Positions 9,689-19,279 are shown, counted from the first letter of the stretch. The stretch is DNA of 64,000 nt from Serratia sarumanii (GCF_029962605.1 NZ_CP124750.1:2294001-2358000); one strand, 5' to 3'. Program-made: numbers and translations. Notes: a model not told the origin generated them from the letters alone.

Positions 9689-12040
9689 TCAGAACTTCAC
9701 CGAGCCTTGCAGATAGATCGTGCGCGGCTGGCCGATGTACAGACCTTTGTTATTGTCGTCATAGGCGCGGGTGAAATACTCGTGGTTGAACAGGTTTTTC
9801 ACGCCGACGCCCAGATTCAGGCCGGCCATTTCCGGGCCGAAATCATAGGCGGCGCGCACGCCCCACAGCATATAGCCGGGAATGCGGCCGGTGCTGCCGT
9901 CGGCGCTTTCCGCCACGGTGTTGGCGTTATCGGCGAACTGGCTGGATTGGAACTCGCCGTTGAGGTTAAACGCCCAGTTGCCCGGCGTGTAGTCCAGCCC
10001 CAGCGTGCCTTTATGCTTCGGTGAGAACGGCACCTGGTTGCCCTTGTAGCCGCCGTCTTCGCGGATAGTGGCGTTGACGTAGGCGTAGCTGGCGTAGGCG
10101 GTCAGATCGTCCAGTTTCGGCGTCAGCTGCGACAGATCGTAACGCAGGCTGCCCTCCAGCCCGGCGTGGCGAGTTTTGCCGCGCGCGGTCACGCTGTCGG
10201 TCACCTGGTTGGAGTCGTACTGGTTGTTGAAGTTGATCAGGAACAGCCCGATCTCGCCGGTCAGCGCATCGCCGGCGTAGCGGGTGCCCAGCTCCCAGGT
10301 GCGCGCCTTCTCCGGTTCAATCTTGCCGCTGTCGACCGCTTTGCCCATCTGGCTGTATTGCACGGTGCCGAAGGAGCCTTCGGTGTTGGCGTACAGGTTC
10401 CAGTATTCGTTAAGGTGATACATCACGTTCAACGCCGGCAGCGGCGCGTTATAGCTGACGTCGAGGCGGTTGTTCTTGATGTAGTTGTTCTGATACGACT
10501 TGATGTACTCGTAGCGCATGCCTGGCGTGATGGTCCAGTCGCCGATGTCGATGCGATCGTCGATATAGAAGGCGTGCGCCTCGGTGCCGGACTGGGTATC
10601 GCGATCGTACGGGCTGGCGCTGGACGGCAGCCGGCCGGTGCTGGCCTTGCTGGTGTAGCGCAGCTCGTGGGTGGATTCGCTGACGTAGCGGTAGCCGACG
10701 CCGACCTCATGCGCCGAGTCTCCCCAGCGGAAGCTCTGGCTGTAGCGCGGTTCCACGCCGCGCACCCAGTATTCGCGCGGTGACAGCGTCAGATTTTTGC
10801 CCTGATCCAGATAGCCGCTGCGCAGGGTGTAGGTGTAGAAGCTCTGCACGTCGAACTTGTGCTGTTGATCCGGCTGATACTGATAGCCGAAGTTCGCCAG
10901 CTGGCGGCGGCCCCAGAACTTGTCGTACGGGCGCGTCGACTGGAACGGGTTGGCGTTGTAGTCCGCCCGGCTCAGGCCGCCCGGCATGTCCGCCTCGCCT
11001 TCGTAGTATTGCAGCAGGCTGTTGAAGGTGTGCACCTCGTTCGGGGCGTAACGGCTTTTCAGCATCACGTCGTCAATCTTGGTCGCGCTGTGTTCGCGCC
11101 AGTCGCTGCCGCGGGTGCCGGAGTAGAGCAGCGCCGCGCCGAAGCCGTTGTCGGCGGTGCCGCCGATCATCAGGTTGCCGGTGCCTTTCGGGTGATCCTG
11201 GCGCGAAGTCGGGCTGAGCTGCCCCTGCATACCGGCTTCCATGCCGAAGGTTTTCGGGATGGCGCGGGTGACGAAGTTGACGACGCCGCCGACGCTCTGC
11301 GGCCCGTAGCGCACCGCGCCGCCGCCGCGCACCACGTCGATCGCGTCCATATTGCCGAGCGAGGCCGGCGCCAGCGACAGCTGCGGCTGGCCGTAAGGCG
11401 CGAAGGGCACCGGGATGCCGTCCATCAGTACGGTGGAGCGGCTGGCGAGGCGCGGGTTGAGGCCGCGAATGCCGAAGTTCAGCGCCATGTCATGGCTGCC
11501 GGTGCCGTTGTTCTCCGGCGCCACCACGCCCGGCACGCGATTCAACGCTTCGCGCACGGTGGTGGTGCCGGTTTTGGCGAATTCTTCGCGGCGCACCACG
11601 TCGCGCGCGCCGGGATGTTCGAACACGTCTACCTGGCGGCCTTCCGCCAGCCAGTCACCGACCACGGTGATGTCTTCTTCCTTCTGCGGCTGAGGCAGTT
11701 TGGCCAGCGTGTAACCGTTGTTGCCGAGCGCTATAGCCTGCAGGCCGCTGCCCGCCAGCAAGGCGTTCAGGCCGTCATCGACGCCGTAGCTGCCGCTCAG
11801 GCCCGGCGAACGTTTACCGGCGGTCAGCGTGCCGTCCATCGAGAGCGCGATGCCGGCGCGCGCGGCGAAAGCGTTCAGCGCGCCGTCCAACTCACCGGCC
11901 GGAATATGATAGGCTGCGGCGGCGCTGGCGGCGCTCGCCGTCAGCGGTGCGGCGAATGCCAGGCCAATGGCCACGGCCAGCGGCGTGGCGCGTTTTCCCC
12001 AAAGCGAAGCCGGCGCTCCCTTTCCCCAAGCGTTGTTCAT
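9689..12040 (-). CDS. fecA: TonB-dependent ferric citrate receptor FecA
   Basis: A 783-aa outer-membrane receptor. The order is: signal peptide to about residue 38; an N-terminal signalling (STN) domain at about 42-112 that talks to FecR across the periplasm; a TonB-box-like segment EDITVVGDW; the plug domain with NNGTGSHDMALNFGIRGLNPRLASRSTVLMDG cut by loops (about 180-240); and the 22-strand barrel ending YLQGSVKF with a terminal Phe. The match to E. coli FecA is very close throughout, including VPFAPYGQPQLSLAP and IEPEKARTWELGTRY. It binds diferric dicitrate and starts the surface signal that activates FecI. No fecBCDE transport genes follow within the window; the gene is followed by the GNAT gene. 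Confidence 0.95.
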   Translation of the reverse strand: MNNAWGKGAPASLWGKRATPLAVAIGLAFAAPLTASAASAAAAYHIPAGELDGALNAFAARAGIALSMDGTLTAGKRSPGLSGSYGVDDGLNALLAGSGLQAIALGNNGYTLAKLPQPQKEEDITVVGDWLAEGRQVDVFEHPGARDVVRREEFAKTGTTTVREALNRVPGVVAPENNGTGSHDMALNFGIRGLNPRLASRSTVLMDGIPVPFAPYGQPQLSLAPASLGNMDAIDVVRGGGAVRYGPQSVGGVVNFVTRAIPKTFGMEAGMQGQLSPTSRQDHPKGTGNLMIGGTADNGFGAALLYSGTRGSDWREHSATKIDDVMLKSRYAPNEVHTFNSLLQYYEGEADMPGGLSRADYNANPFQSTRPYDKFWGRRQLANFGYQYQPDQQHKFDVQSFYTYTLRSGYLDQGKNLTLSPREYWVRGVEPRYSQSFRWGDSAHEVGVGYRYVSESTHELRYTSKASTGRLPSSASPYDRDTQSGTEAHAFYIDDRIDIGDWTITPGMRYEYIKSYQNNYIKNNRLDVSYNAPLPALNVMYHLNEYWNLYANTEGSFGTVQYSQMGKAVDSGKIEPEKARTWELGTRYAGDALTGEIGLFLINFNNQYDSNQVTDSVTARGKTRHAGLEGSLRYDLSQLTPKLDDLTAYASYAYVNATIREDGGYKGNQVPFSPKHKGTLGLDYTPGNWAFNLNGEFQSSQFADNANTVAESADGSTGRIPGYMLWGVRAAYDFGPEMAGLNLGVGVKNLFNHEYFTRAYDDNNKGLYIGQPRTIYLQGSVKF

Positions 12041-12154
12041 ACCTTCTCCTGAATCATTTTTTATTTATTGCTGCAGTGTTTTCCTGGGAGTCGGATGAGC
12101 GAAGCAAAAGGGACAATCAAGAATGCGATTTTTTATCATTTTCATTTAAAAAAT

Positions 12155-13111
12155 TCAGGCGGGAACGATTTGCAGCCAATAGCGGGTAAAGCTTTGCAGG
12201 CGCACCGGCAGCGTCTGGCTGAGCAGGGCGAGGGCGCGATCGGTATCGTTGAGCGGGAAACTGCCGCTGACGCGCAGGCCGGCGACGGCCGGATCGCAGC
12301 TCAGGTGGCCACGTCGGTAGCGCGCCAGTTCGGCGATCACCTGGTCCAGCCGCCATTGGCTGACGCTCAGCACGCCGCGCAGCCAGCCGTCCTCCGCCGC
12401 AGCCGGTTGCTTGTCGCTGAAGGCCGAGGCGCTGAAGCCGATCTGTTCCCCGGCGTCCACCCGGCGCGTTTGCTGCGGATCCTGCGCCAGCTGCGCTTCG
12501 ACCGCATGCTCCAGCACCGTCAGGCGCGTCTCGCCGCCGATCTCGCGCACCAAAAAGCGGGTGCCGAGCGCGCGCATCGCCCCCTGCGGGCTTTGCACCC
12601 ACAGCGGCCGGGGGTCGCGCCCGGTAATCAGGCTGATTTCTCCGGCGTGCAAACGGATCAACCGTTGACGATCGTCGTAATGCACGTCCACCGCACTGGC
12701 GGTGTTCAGCACCAGTTGGGTGCCGTCGCTTAACACAATGGGTTTGATTTCGCCGGTGGCGGTGCGGTAGTCGGCGCGCAGCTCCCGGCCGAACGGCGAT
12801 TGGTAAAGGAAACCGCCGCCACCTACGCCAAGCAACAGCAGCAGGCTCTTCAGCAGGGTGCGGCGATCGATTGCCGACTGGCGGCCGGCGCGATCGAGCG
12901 CGCGGTAGCTGAACTTGCCCGGCACGCCCTGCAGCTGGCTCTGCAGCGCTTCGACGCGCTGCCAGGCCCAGCGGTGATCGGCGTGCTGCTGGTGCCAGGC
13001 TTGCCACTGTAGGCGCTGGCGGTCGGTGACGTGCTCATCGCACAGCAGGGCATACCAGTGTGCGGCCATCTTCAGCGCCTGGCGCTGCTCGGGGGTAATG
13101 GCGTTGCTCAT
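12155..13111 (-). CDS. fecR: Ferric citrate signal transducer (anti-sigma) FecR
   Basis: A 318-aa FecR protein: a cytoplasmic N-terminal DUF4880-type region (residues about 10-75, with the Trp-rich QRLQWQAWHQQHADHRWAW), a single membrane helix around 85-105, and a periplasmic FecR domain (LHAGEISLITG, RALGTRFLVRE, GEQI) that contacts the FecA signalling domain. The start ATG 13111 overlaps the fecI stop by 4 nt (ATGA), so FecI and FecR are translationally coupled. The upstream frame to 13147 lies inside fecI. It relays ferric-citrate occupancy of FecA to the sigma factor. Confidence 0.93.
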   Translation of the reverse strand: MSNAITPEQRQALKMAAHWYALLCDEHVTDRQRLQWQAWHQQHADHRWAWQRVEALQSQLQGVPGKFSYRALDRAGRQSAIDRRTLLKSLLLLLGVGGGGFLYQSPFGRELRADYRTATGEIKPIVLSDGTQLVLNTASAVDVHYDDRQRLIRLHAGEISLITGRDPRPLWVQSPQGAMRALGTRFLVREIGGETRLTVLEHAVEAQLAQDPQQTRRVDAGEQIGFSASAFSDKQPAAAEDGWLRGVLSVSQWRLDQVIAELARYRRGHLSCDPAVAGLRVSGSFPLNDTDRALALLSQTLPVRLQSFTRYWLQIVPA

Positions 13112-13632
13112 GAGAAAACGTCGTTTTCCAGGCTGAACAGCAGGCAATGTTCGGTGGCCTTGGCCATGTATTTTTTAACCGAACTGACCGACACGCCGAG
13201 GCGCACGGCGATGTCCGCATAGCCCAGGCCTTCGAGCTGCGACAGCAGAAAGGCCTGTTTCGCTTTCGGCCCCAGGCCGTCGAGCATGGCGTCGATCTGC
13301 TGCAGGCTTTCCAACAGGCTCTGGCGCTGTTCCGGCGACGGGGCGTAGCCTTCCGGGATCAGCGTCAGCATCTCCAGATAGGCGCGCTCCAGCGTTCTGC
13401 GGCGGAACAGATCGACCATCACCCGCTTGGCGACGGTGACCAGAAAGTCTTTCGGCTCGCGCAGGGTCTCCGCGGCGTCGCTTTTCAGCAGGCGCATAAA
13501 GGTGTCCTGCGCCACATCGTCCGCGTCGAAAGCGCAGCCCAGCCGCCGGCGCAACCATCCCTGCAACCAGGCGTGATGGGTGGCGTAAAGGCGCGACAGC
13601 GCGGCGTGCGGGGCGGAAGCGGTGGCGGACAT
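13108..13632 (-). CDS. fecI: ECF RNA polymerase sigma factor FecI
   Basis: A 174-aa extracytoplasmic-function sigma factor. Region 2 includes AFDADDVAQDTFMRLL, and region 4 (AFLLSQLEGLGYADIAVRLGVS plus SSVKKYMAKATEHCLL) carries the helix-turn-helix. It is nearly collinear with E. coli FecI (173 aa). The frame can be opened seven codons further from a TTG, but ATG 13632 gives the family length and N-terminus. It directs transcription of fecA in iron-limited cells that sense ferric citrate. A Fur box lies immediately upstream. Confidence 0.94.
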   Translation of the reverse strand: MSATASAPHAALSRLYATHHAWLQGWLRRRLGCAFDADDVAQDTFMRLLKSDAAETLREPKDFLVTVAKRVMVDLFRRRTLERAYLEMLTLIPEGYAPSPEQRQSLLESLQQIDAMLDGLGPKAKQAFLLSQLEGLGYADIAVRLGVSVSSVKKYMAKATEHCLLFSLENDVFS

Positions 13633-13667
13633 GGTTTTCGCATTGCTGGTCAAAAAGATGCGCGGAT

Positions 13668-13687
13668 GATAATTGAGAATGGTTATC
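13668..13687 (-). promoter_or_regulatory. Fur box upstream of fecI
   Basis: The 20-bp sequence GATAATTGAGAATGGTTATC reads as three Fur-type hexamers (GATAAT, GAGAAT, GTTATC) and ends 35 bp upstream of the fecI start codon, the expected place for iron-dependent repression of fecIR. It was seen directly in the sequence; binding is inferred from the known Fur consensus and the known regulation of fecIR. Confidence 0.8.
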
Positions 13688-14057
13688 GTTTCAAGTTTGT
13701 CGGGTGGGTTCCTGAATGGTTCCGGCCTCTTTTTATCGCGTTGAAATAGGCTGACGGGCGCGAAAATATCCCTTTGCCCATTAAAGGTGCAGCAAAGGTG
13801 TTATTCCGGTAAGCAAACGGTTGCTATTAATCTGCCGTCGAAGATCGCCGCGTGTTTTATTCTTTTTCTTCGGTTGGTTTTCTTTGTTTAATTGGTATCA
13901 CTTTGTTTTAACGTGAAAATATATTTTTTGTCGGTCTGTTGGCACACGGCTTGCTATGCTTAACCTGGTCTTTAAGTTTGGGCAACAGAAGGCATTGTTT
14001 CATCGACGCAGGTTATTATGCGGGTGAGATTGGCCGGTCGTCACAAGGAAGAAAATA
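13688..14057. other. Intergenic region between fecI and guaD
   Basis: About 370 bp, AT-rich in its middle part, with no coding frame that looks real. It must hold the promoter of guaD, but no hexamer pair with good spacing stands out. I looked for a purine riboswitch fold and did not recognise one. Confidence 0.4.
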
Positions 14058-15380
14058 ATGGCACTGCAATTCACCACGGCTATTCGTGGCAATTTTTTTG
14101 ATATCGCGGCCTGCGTGGAGGAACCGCAACAGCTTGACGAACGCCTGCGGCACATTCCCGACGGTTTGTTGCTGCTGAATGGGGGCGTCATCGCCTGGTT
14201 CGGCAGCTGGCAGCAGGGTGAGGCGCTGTTGCCGCCGGGTTTCGCGGTCACGGAGTATCGCGACAAACCGATCGTACCGGGCTTTATCGACACCCATATC
14301 CACTATCCGCAAACCGAAATGATTGGCGCCTATGGCGACCAACTGCTGGACTGGTTAAATAATTACACCTTCCCGACCGAAAGCCGCTATGGCTGCGAGC
14401 GGCACGCCGACGCGATGTCGGCCTTCTTTCTGCGGGAGTTGCTGAGCAACGGCACCACCACCGCGCTGGTGTTCGGCAGCGTGCATCCGCAGTCGGTCGA
14501 TGCGCTGTTCAGCCAGGCGCAAACGCTGAACATGCGCCTGATCGCCGGTAAGGTGATGATGGATCGCCATGCGCCGCAGGCGCTGCTGGAAACGCCGGAG
14601 CAGAGTTACCGCGACACGCGCGAGTTGATTGAACGCTGGCACGGCAAAGGCCGCCTCGGTTACGCCATTACGCCGCGCTTTGCGCCAACCAGCACCCCGG
14701 CGCTGCTGGCGCAGGTGCAGCGGCTGCGCGAAGAATTCCCCGACGTGTGGCTGCAGACGCACCTGAGCGAGAATCCGCAGGAAGTGGCCTGGGTAAAATC
14801 GCTGTTCCCGCAAAGCCAAAGCTATCTGGACGTTTACCATCGCTACGGCATGACCGGCGGCAAAAGCGTGTTCGCCCACTGCCTGCACCTGGAGGAGCAG
14901 GAGTGGGACTGCCTGTGCGAGACCCGCTCGGCGATCGCCTTTTGCCCCACCTCCAACCTGTTCCTCGGTAGCGGGCTGTTCGACCTGCAGCAGGCCTGGC
15001 GCAAGCGGGTGAAGCTCGGCATCGGCACCGACGTGGGGGCAGGCACCTCCTTCAATATGCTGCGCACGCTGGGCGAGGCGTACAAGGTCGGCCAGCTGCA
15101 GCATTACCGGCTCTCCGCCGTAGAAGCGTTCTATCACGCCACCCTGGGCGGCGCCCGCGCGCTGTCGCTAGACGACAAAATCGGCAACTTCGACGTCGGC
15201 AAAGAGGCGGATTTCGTGGTGCTCGATCCGGCGGTGACGCCGCTGCAGCAGTTACGCTACGCCAACAGCGCCACGCCGGCGGAACAAGGCTTCGTGCTGA
15301 TGACGCTGGGGGACGATCGCAATATTTATCGCACCTATGTGGACGGCAAGGTGGTTTATCAGGCGGCGGTGTCAGACTGA
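14058..15380 (+). CDS. guaD: Guanine deaminase GuaD
   Basis: A 440-aa zinc amidohydrolase converting guanine to xanthine and ammonia. The metal-binding motif PGFIDTHIHYPQTEMIG lies at about residues 75-90. The later ligands are in QTHLSENPQEV (about 230), SVFAHCLHL (about 270) and LGIGTDVGAGTSFNML (about 325). The length equals the family norm. The start ATG 14058 follows AAGGAAG about 7 nt upstream. It is an isolated purine-salvage gene. A 13-bp inverted repeat directly follows the stop. The lower-GC microcin island starts just beyond it. Confidence 0.93.
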   Translation: MALQFTTAIRGNFFDIAACVEEPQQLDERLRHIPDGLLLLNGGVIAWFGSWQQGEALLPPGFAVTEYRDKPIVPGFIDTHIHYPQTEMIGAYGDQLLDWLNNYTFPTESRYGCERHADAMSAFFLRELLSNGTTTALVFGSVHPQSVDALFSQAQTLNMRLIAGKVMMDRHAPQALLETPEQSYRDTRELIERWHGKGRLGYAITPRFAPTSTPALLAQVQRLREEFPDVWLQTHLSENPQEVAWVKSLFPQSQSYLDVYHRYGMTGGKSVFAHCLHLEEQEWDCLCETRSAIAFCPTSNLFLGSGLFDLQQAWRKRVKLGIGTDVGAGTSFNMLRTLGEAYKVGQLQHYRLSAVEAFYHATLGGARALSLDDKIGNFDVGKEADFVVLDPAVTPLQQLRYANSATPAEQGFVLMTLGDDRNIYRTYVDGKVVYQAAVSD

Positions 15381-15387
15381 TTTCATT

Positions 15388-15431
15388 CGCGGTGTTGGCG
15401 CAAAGGCATATTGGAATACGCCGACACCGCG
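15388..15431 (+). repeat. Long inverted repeat after guaD
   Basis: CGCGGTGTTGGCG (15388-15400) pairs with CGCCGACACCGCG (15419-15431), with one G-U pair and an 18-nt loop. It begins 8 nt after the guaD stop. No T-run follows, so it is more likely an mRNA-end-stabilising hairpin or a Rho-type end than a classical intrinsic terminator. It sits at the edge of the island. Confidence 0.6.
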
Positions 15432-15652
15432 TGGCGACAATTTTAACATAAGGAAGTGAAAGCCTTGATAGCGTTATTGCTGCACACGTTGTGGATGAAA
15501 AACAGACAATGGAAGGGCGGCGCATGATTATTTATTGGACATGCCGAGATGTAGTCTGAATACGATTATTTGGTTAGGAGACTCTTTATTGGTTTTTTAT
15601 GAATATACCTAGTGATATACAGCCATGTTGCTGGATAAGTGCGTAAAAAGCA

Positions 15653-15681
15653 TTGCATTTCTTCGGGGGGCTCTATATCAT
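15653..15681 (+). promoter_or_regulatory. Promoter of microcin exporter operon 1
   Basis: TTGCAT (15653-15658), a 17-nt spacer and TATCAT (15676-15681) form a good sigma-70 promoter about 140 nt before the HlyD-type gene. Its -10 overlaps the Fur box, a repressing geometry. Confidence 0.65.
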
Positions 15682-15697
15682 AATGAGAATAATTATC
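15679..15697 (+). promoter_or_regulatory. Fur box over microcin exporter promoter
   Basis: The 19-mer CATAATGAGAATAATTATC agrees with the classic Fur consensus GATAATGATAATCATTATC at 16 of 19 positions by direct count. It covers the -10 and probable transcription start of the exporter operon, which predicts derepression in low iron, as known for siderophore-microcin systems. The rest of the interval 15432-15819 is AT-rich with no convincing gene. Confidence 0.8.
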
Positions 15698-15819
15698 TTT
15701 ACGATATCGCTGCTTAAAAAGCAACAGGCTTGTTTTAATCACTGTTGCTGTTTTTTCGGTGTACTTCTGCATTTTACGAGCCAGGATTGGCTTGAGCTTT
15801 ATTTCTGGAAAGGGATTTC

Positions 15820-17106
15820 ATGCGTGATTTGTTTCGACAGGAAGCCACGGATCATCAGCGGGCGAAATGGGCGGGTAAGGCCTTATTGATAAACGGCTTG
15901 CCCGCCTGGTGCTTTGGTCTTTTATCGTTTTTATTTATTCTTGTTTTCCTCTCTTTTCTTATATTCAGTCATTATACGCGCCGCATTAATGTTTATGGTG
16001 AAATCACCACCTTCCCCCGCTCAGTCAATGTGTTTGCACCCCAGCAGGGTTTTATCTCGGAACGCTTCGTCGAAGTGGGCGACGTGGTTAAAAAAGGCCA
16101 GCGTCTTTATCAGATTGATGTCAGCCGGGTGACGGATAACGGGAAAGTGAGCGCCAATACGCGCCTGGCGCTGGAAAACCAGTTAAAACACGTTGACAGC
16201 ATCATCCTTAAGTTGCAAGACAACAAGCGCATGACGCTGGAAAATCTACGCGCGCAAAAAAAACAGTATGAATTGGCGCACATGCAGTCCAAACAGCTGT
16301 TGGATAACGCACGAGAAGGGGTGGCATTTGCTCAGGACAACATGCGTTCCTATAAGGAATATCAGCAGCGCGGTCTGATTACCAAAGATCAGCTTAGCGG
16401 ACAAACCTATTCGTTTTATCAACAACAAAGTCTGTTCCAAAACCTGCATAGCCAACACATTCAGGAATCGTTGCAAATTACGAATTTGGAAAGCGACATC
16501 GTTACGCGCGCGGCAGATTTCGATAATCAAATTTCACAGTACCAGTTTCAGCGTAATGATTTGCAACGGCAGTTAGCGGAAGCCGATGCCAGCGGCGCAT
16601 TGATCGTGAACGCCCCGAGCGATGGCCGCATTGAATCTCTCAGCGTTACCCCGGGTCAGATGGTCAATAGCGGTGACAGTCTGGTACAGATTATTCCACG
16701 TAATGGCGCGATTTATCAGCTAGTTTTATGGTTGCCGAACGCCAGTGTGCCTTATGTTTCAGCGGGGGACGCCATCAACATTCGTTATGATGCTTTCCCC
16801 TATGAGAAGTTTGGCCAGTTTCCCGGCAGGATAGAAAGCATCGCTTATGTGCCGGCCTCCATGCAAGAAATGTCAACTTACAGCAGTTCTCCCGTGCATC
16901 AGCCCAACGCGCAAACGGCATCTTATTACAAGGTCACCGTTTCCCTGGATGAAACGCATATCAGTTACCAGGGCAAGGCGTTGCAGCTCACTAACGGCAT
17001 GCGGGCTCAATCCACGCTGTTTCTGGAAAAAAGGCCTTTATATCAATGGATGTTCTCGCCTTTCTACGATATGAAAAACAGCCTGATGGGGCCAATCAAT
17101 GACTGA
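15820..17106 (+). CDS. HlyD/CvaA-type microcin secretion adaptor (island 1)
   Basis: A 428-aa periplasmic adaptor (membrane-fusion protein) of the CvaA/MchE kind. It has a cytoplasmic N-terminus, one membrane helix at about residues 34-55, a lipoyl half-motif (FISERFVEVGDVVKKGQRLYQID), a long coiled-coil hairpin (about 110-240), the second lipoyl half (LIVNAPSDGRIESLSVTPGQMV) and a beta-barrel. With the C39 ABC exporter and TolC it should form the type I channel exporting the microcins encoded on the opposite strand. The start ATG 15820 follows GGAAAGGGA. It overlaps the next gene by 8 nt. A paralogue with the same N-terminus (FRQEA) is encoded at 49488. Confidence 0.9.
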   Translation: MRDLFRQEATDHQRAKWAGKALLINGLPAWCFGLLSFLFILVFLSFLIFSHYTRRINVYGEITTFPRSVNVFAPQQGFISERFVEVGDVVKKGQRLYQIDVSRVTDNGKVSANTRLALENQLKHVDSIILKLQDNKRMTLENLRAQKKQYELAHMQSKQLLDNAREGVAFAQDNMRSYKEYQQRGLITKDQLSGQTYSFYQQQSLFQNLHSQHIQESLQITNLESDIVTRAADFDNQISQYQFQRNDLQRQLAEADASGALIVNAPSDGRIESLSVTPGQMVNSGDSLVQIIPRNGAIYQLVLWLPNASVPYVSAGDAINIRYDAFPYEKFGQFPGRIESIAYVPASMQEMSTYSSSPVHQPNAQTASYYKVTVSLDETHISYQGKALQLTNGMRAQSTLFLEKRPLYQWMFSPFYDMKNSLMGPIND

Positions 17107-19198
17107 ATCTTATTTCGACACGCTAAAGGGCAAACTCAATTTGTCGCTGCGCCGCAAAGTGCCGCAGATCCTGCAAACTGAAGCCTCGGAATGTGGGCTG
17201 GCCAGTCTGGCGATGGTATGCCATTACCATGGCTTGCAAATCGATCTGTTTAATCTGCGCAGCCGCTACGGCTTTTCTTCACGCGGGGCGACGCTGTCCG
17301 CGCTGATTGACATCGCGAGCGCACTGAAACTGCAATCCAGAGCGTTATCGCTGAATATCGATGAACTTAAGGCATTGAAAATGCCTTGTATTCTGCATTG
17401 GGACATGAAGCATTTCGTGGTGCTTGTCAGTGTCAGCCGAGGGCGGGCGGTGATCCATGACCCTGCCTTTGGCCGTAAAGTGCTGGGGTTGCATGAACTG
17501 TCGCGGCATTTTACCGGCGTAGCGCTTGAGCTGTGGCCAGACAGTGAATTTCAGCCGATCAAACAGCAAAGCAGATTGCGTTTTCGCAAACTGATGAGCA
17601 ATGTGCGCGGCCTCAAGGGGGCCTTGCTAAAGATCTTCTGTCTGTCGATCGTGATTGAAACGGTTAATCTGCTGTTGCCCGTCGGTACGCAGTTGGTCAT
17701 GGACCATGTGATTCTGGCCGGCGATCATGATCTTTTAGCGCTGATATGCATAGGATTGCTGTTTTTTATTTTATTCCGTACCGGCGTATCCATGTTGCGC
17801 TCGTGGATCTCTATCGTCATGGGCGCGTTGATAGACGTGCAGTGGAAGGCGGGAGTGTTCGATCATCTGATGAAATTGCCGCTTTCCTTCTTTGAGAAGC
17901 GCAAGTTGGGTGATATTCAATCCCGTTTCGGCTCATTGGATACGATAAGAGCGACTTTCACTACCAGCATCGTCAGCAGTATTATTGATGGCATCATGTC
18001 CGTAGGCGTATTTATCATGATGCTGCTCTATGGCGGCTGGTTGGTTTGGGTGGTGCTCGGCTTTACGGCGATATACGTTATTCTCAGGTTGTCGACCTAT
18101 CAATATTATCGGCAGCTGTCGGAAGAGCAGTTGGTGAAAGGGGCACGAGCCGGGTCTCATTTCATGGAAACGTTGTATAGCGTCAGTACGTTAAAGGCGC
18201 TGGGGTTATCTGAAACCCGTTCGCAGTATTGGCTGAATCTAAACGTAGAAACGATCAATGCCGGTATCAAGCTGACCAAATTAAACATGATGTTTGGCGG
18301 CCTGGGGGCGTTTATCGCCACCTGCGATCAGGTGATCATCCTTTGGCTAGGCGCGGCATTGGTCATAGACAATCAAATGACGATCGGCATGTTTATCGCG
18401 TTTAACGCCTACCGCGGGCAGTTTTCGGAGCGTGCCAGCAGCCTGATCGACATGATGCTTCAGCTGCGAATGCTGAGTTTGCATAATGAAAGGGTGGCGG
18501 ACATTGTGCTTTCGTCACCGGAATCGCAAATGCCCGCGCGCCAGCTCTTCACAAAAGGCAAAGCCGCGGAGCTTCGGGTGCGGAATCTGCGCTACCAGTA
18601 TGATCGCTTGGCGAAACCCATTATCGCGGATTTGAATCTCAGCATTGCAGCGGGAGAAAGCGTGGCGATTGTCGGTCCCTCCGGCGCGGGTAAAACCACG
18701 TTGATGAAGTTAATGTGTGGGTTGCTGTCGCCGGATGAAGGGGCCGTGCTGGTCGACGGTATGGATATCAGCAACATTGGCGTTAATAATTATCGCCAAT
18801 GTATCGCTTGCGTGTTGCAGGATGACAAGCTGCTGGCGGGATCTATCGCTGAAAATATTTCAGGATTTGATGCCGAAATGGATCTGAAGCGTATTGAGGC
18901 GTGCGCACGACGTTGCAATATGCATGATGATATTCAAAACATGCCGATGGGCTATGAAACATTGATCGGCGAACTGGGGGGGAGCCTTTCTGGCGGGCAG
19001 AAACAGCGCTTATTGATAGCCCGTGCGCTCTATCGTCGCCCCAGCATTCTGTTTATGGACGAAGCGACTAGCCACCTGGATCTAGATAATGAAACACATA
19101 TTAACCGCGCTATTTCACAACTGAACATTACCCGCGTGATTATTGCGCACCGTCCGTCGACGATTGCCTCTGCGGATAGAGTCATTCGACTCGGGTAA
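17099..19198 (+). CDS. C39 peptidase-containing ABC exporter, CvaB/MchF type (island 1)
   Basis: A 699-aa peptidase-containing exporter. The N-terminal C39 domain has Gln26, catalytic Cys32 (QTEASECGLASLAMV), His105 (KHFVVL) and Asp121 (HDPAFG); it removes the double-glycine-type leader. A six-helix membrane domain (about 160-445) follows, then the ATPase with Walker [13 protein letters not shown], signature LSGGQKQR, Walker B ILFMDEATSHLD and an H-loop His. It overlaps the adaptor gene by 8 nt. It should process and export the three precursors at 19383, 19905 and 30457. All catalytic residues are present, so it looks functional. A paralogue lies at 50755. Confidence 0.93.
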   Translation: MTESYFDTLKGKLNLSLRRKVPQILQTEASECGLASLAMVCHYHGLQIDLFNLRSRYGFSSRGATLSALIDIASALKLQSRALSLNIDELKALKMPCILHWDMKHFVVLVSVSRGRAVIHDPAFGRKVLGLHELSRHFTGVALELWPDSEFQPIKQQSRLRFRKLMSNVRGLKGALLKIFCLSIVIETVNLLLPVGTQLVMDHVILAGDHDLLALICIGLLFFILFRTGVSMLRSWISIVMGALIDVQWKAGVFDHLMKLPLSFFEKRKLGDIQSRFGSLDTIRATFTTSIVSSIIDGIMSVGVFIMMLLYGGWLVWVVLGFTAIYVILRLSTYQYYRQLSEEQLVKGARAGSHFMETLYSVSTLKALGLSETRSQYWLNLNVETINAGIKLTKLNMMFGGLGAFIATCDQVIILWLGAALVIDNQMTIGMFIAFNAYRGQFSERASSLIDMMLQLRMLSLHNERVADIVLSSPESQMPARQLFTKGKAAELRVRNLRYQYDRLAKPIIADLNLSIAAGESVAIVGPSGAGKTTLMKLMCGLLSPDEGAVLVDGMDISNIGVNNYRQCIACVLQDDKLLAGSIAENISGFDAEMDLKRIEACARRCNMHDDIQNMPMGYETLIGELGGSLSGGQKQRLLIARALYRRPSILFMDEATSHLDLDNETHINRAISQLNITRVIIAHRPSTIASADRVIRLG

Positions 19199-19279
19199 TG
19201 TCAGCTTCGCTTTACCTGGCCTCTTCACCCCGATATTTCCGCTACTTCAACCGCGCACTCATCCTGCGGTGAACCCATG

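Noticed and set aside
13754..14057. Possible purine riboswitch upstream of guaD
   Set aside because: I looked for the paired P1/P2/P3 arrangement with conserved loops and did not find it; enterobacterial guaD genes are not known to use one.
15653..15889. 78-aa rightward frame before the exporter genes
   Set aside because: It contains the promoter and Fur box and overlaps the well-supported HlyD-type gene out of frame; composition is simply AT-rich intergenic sequence.
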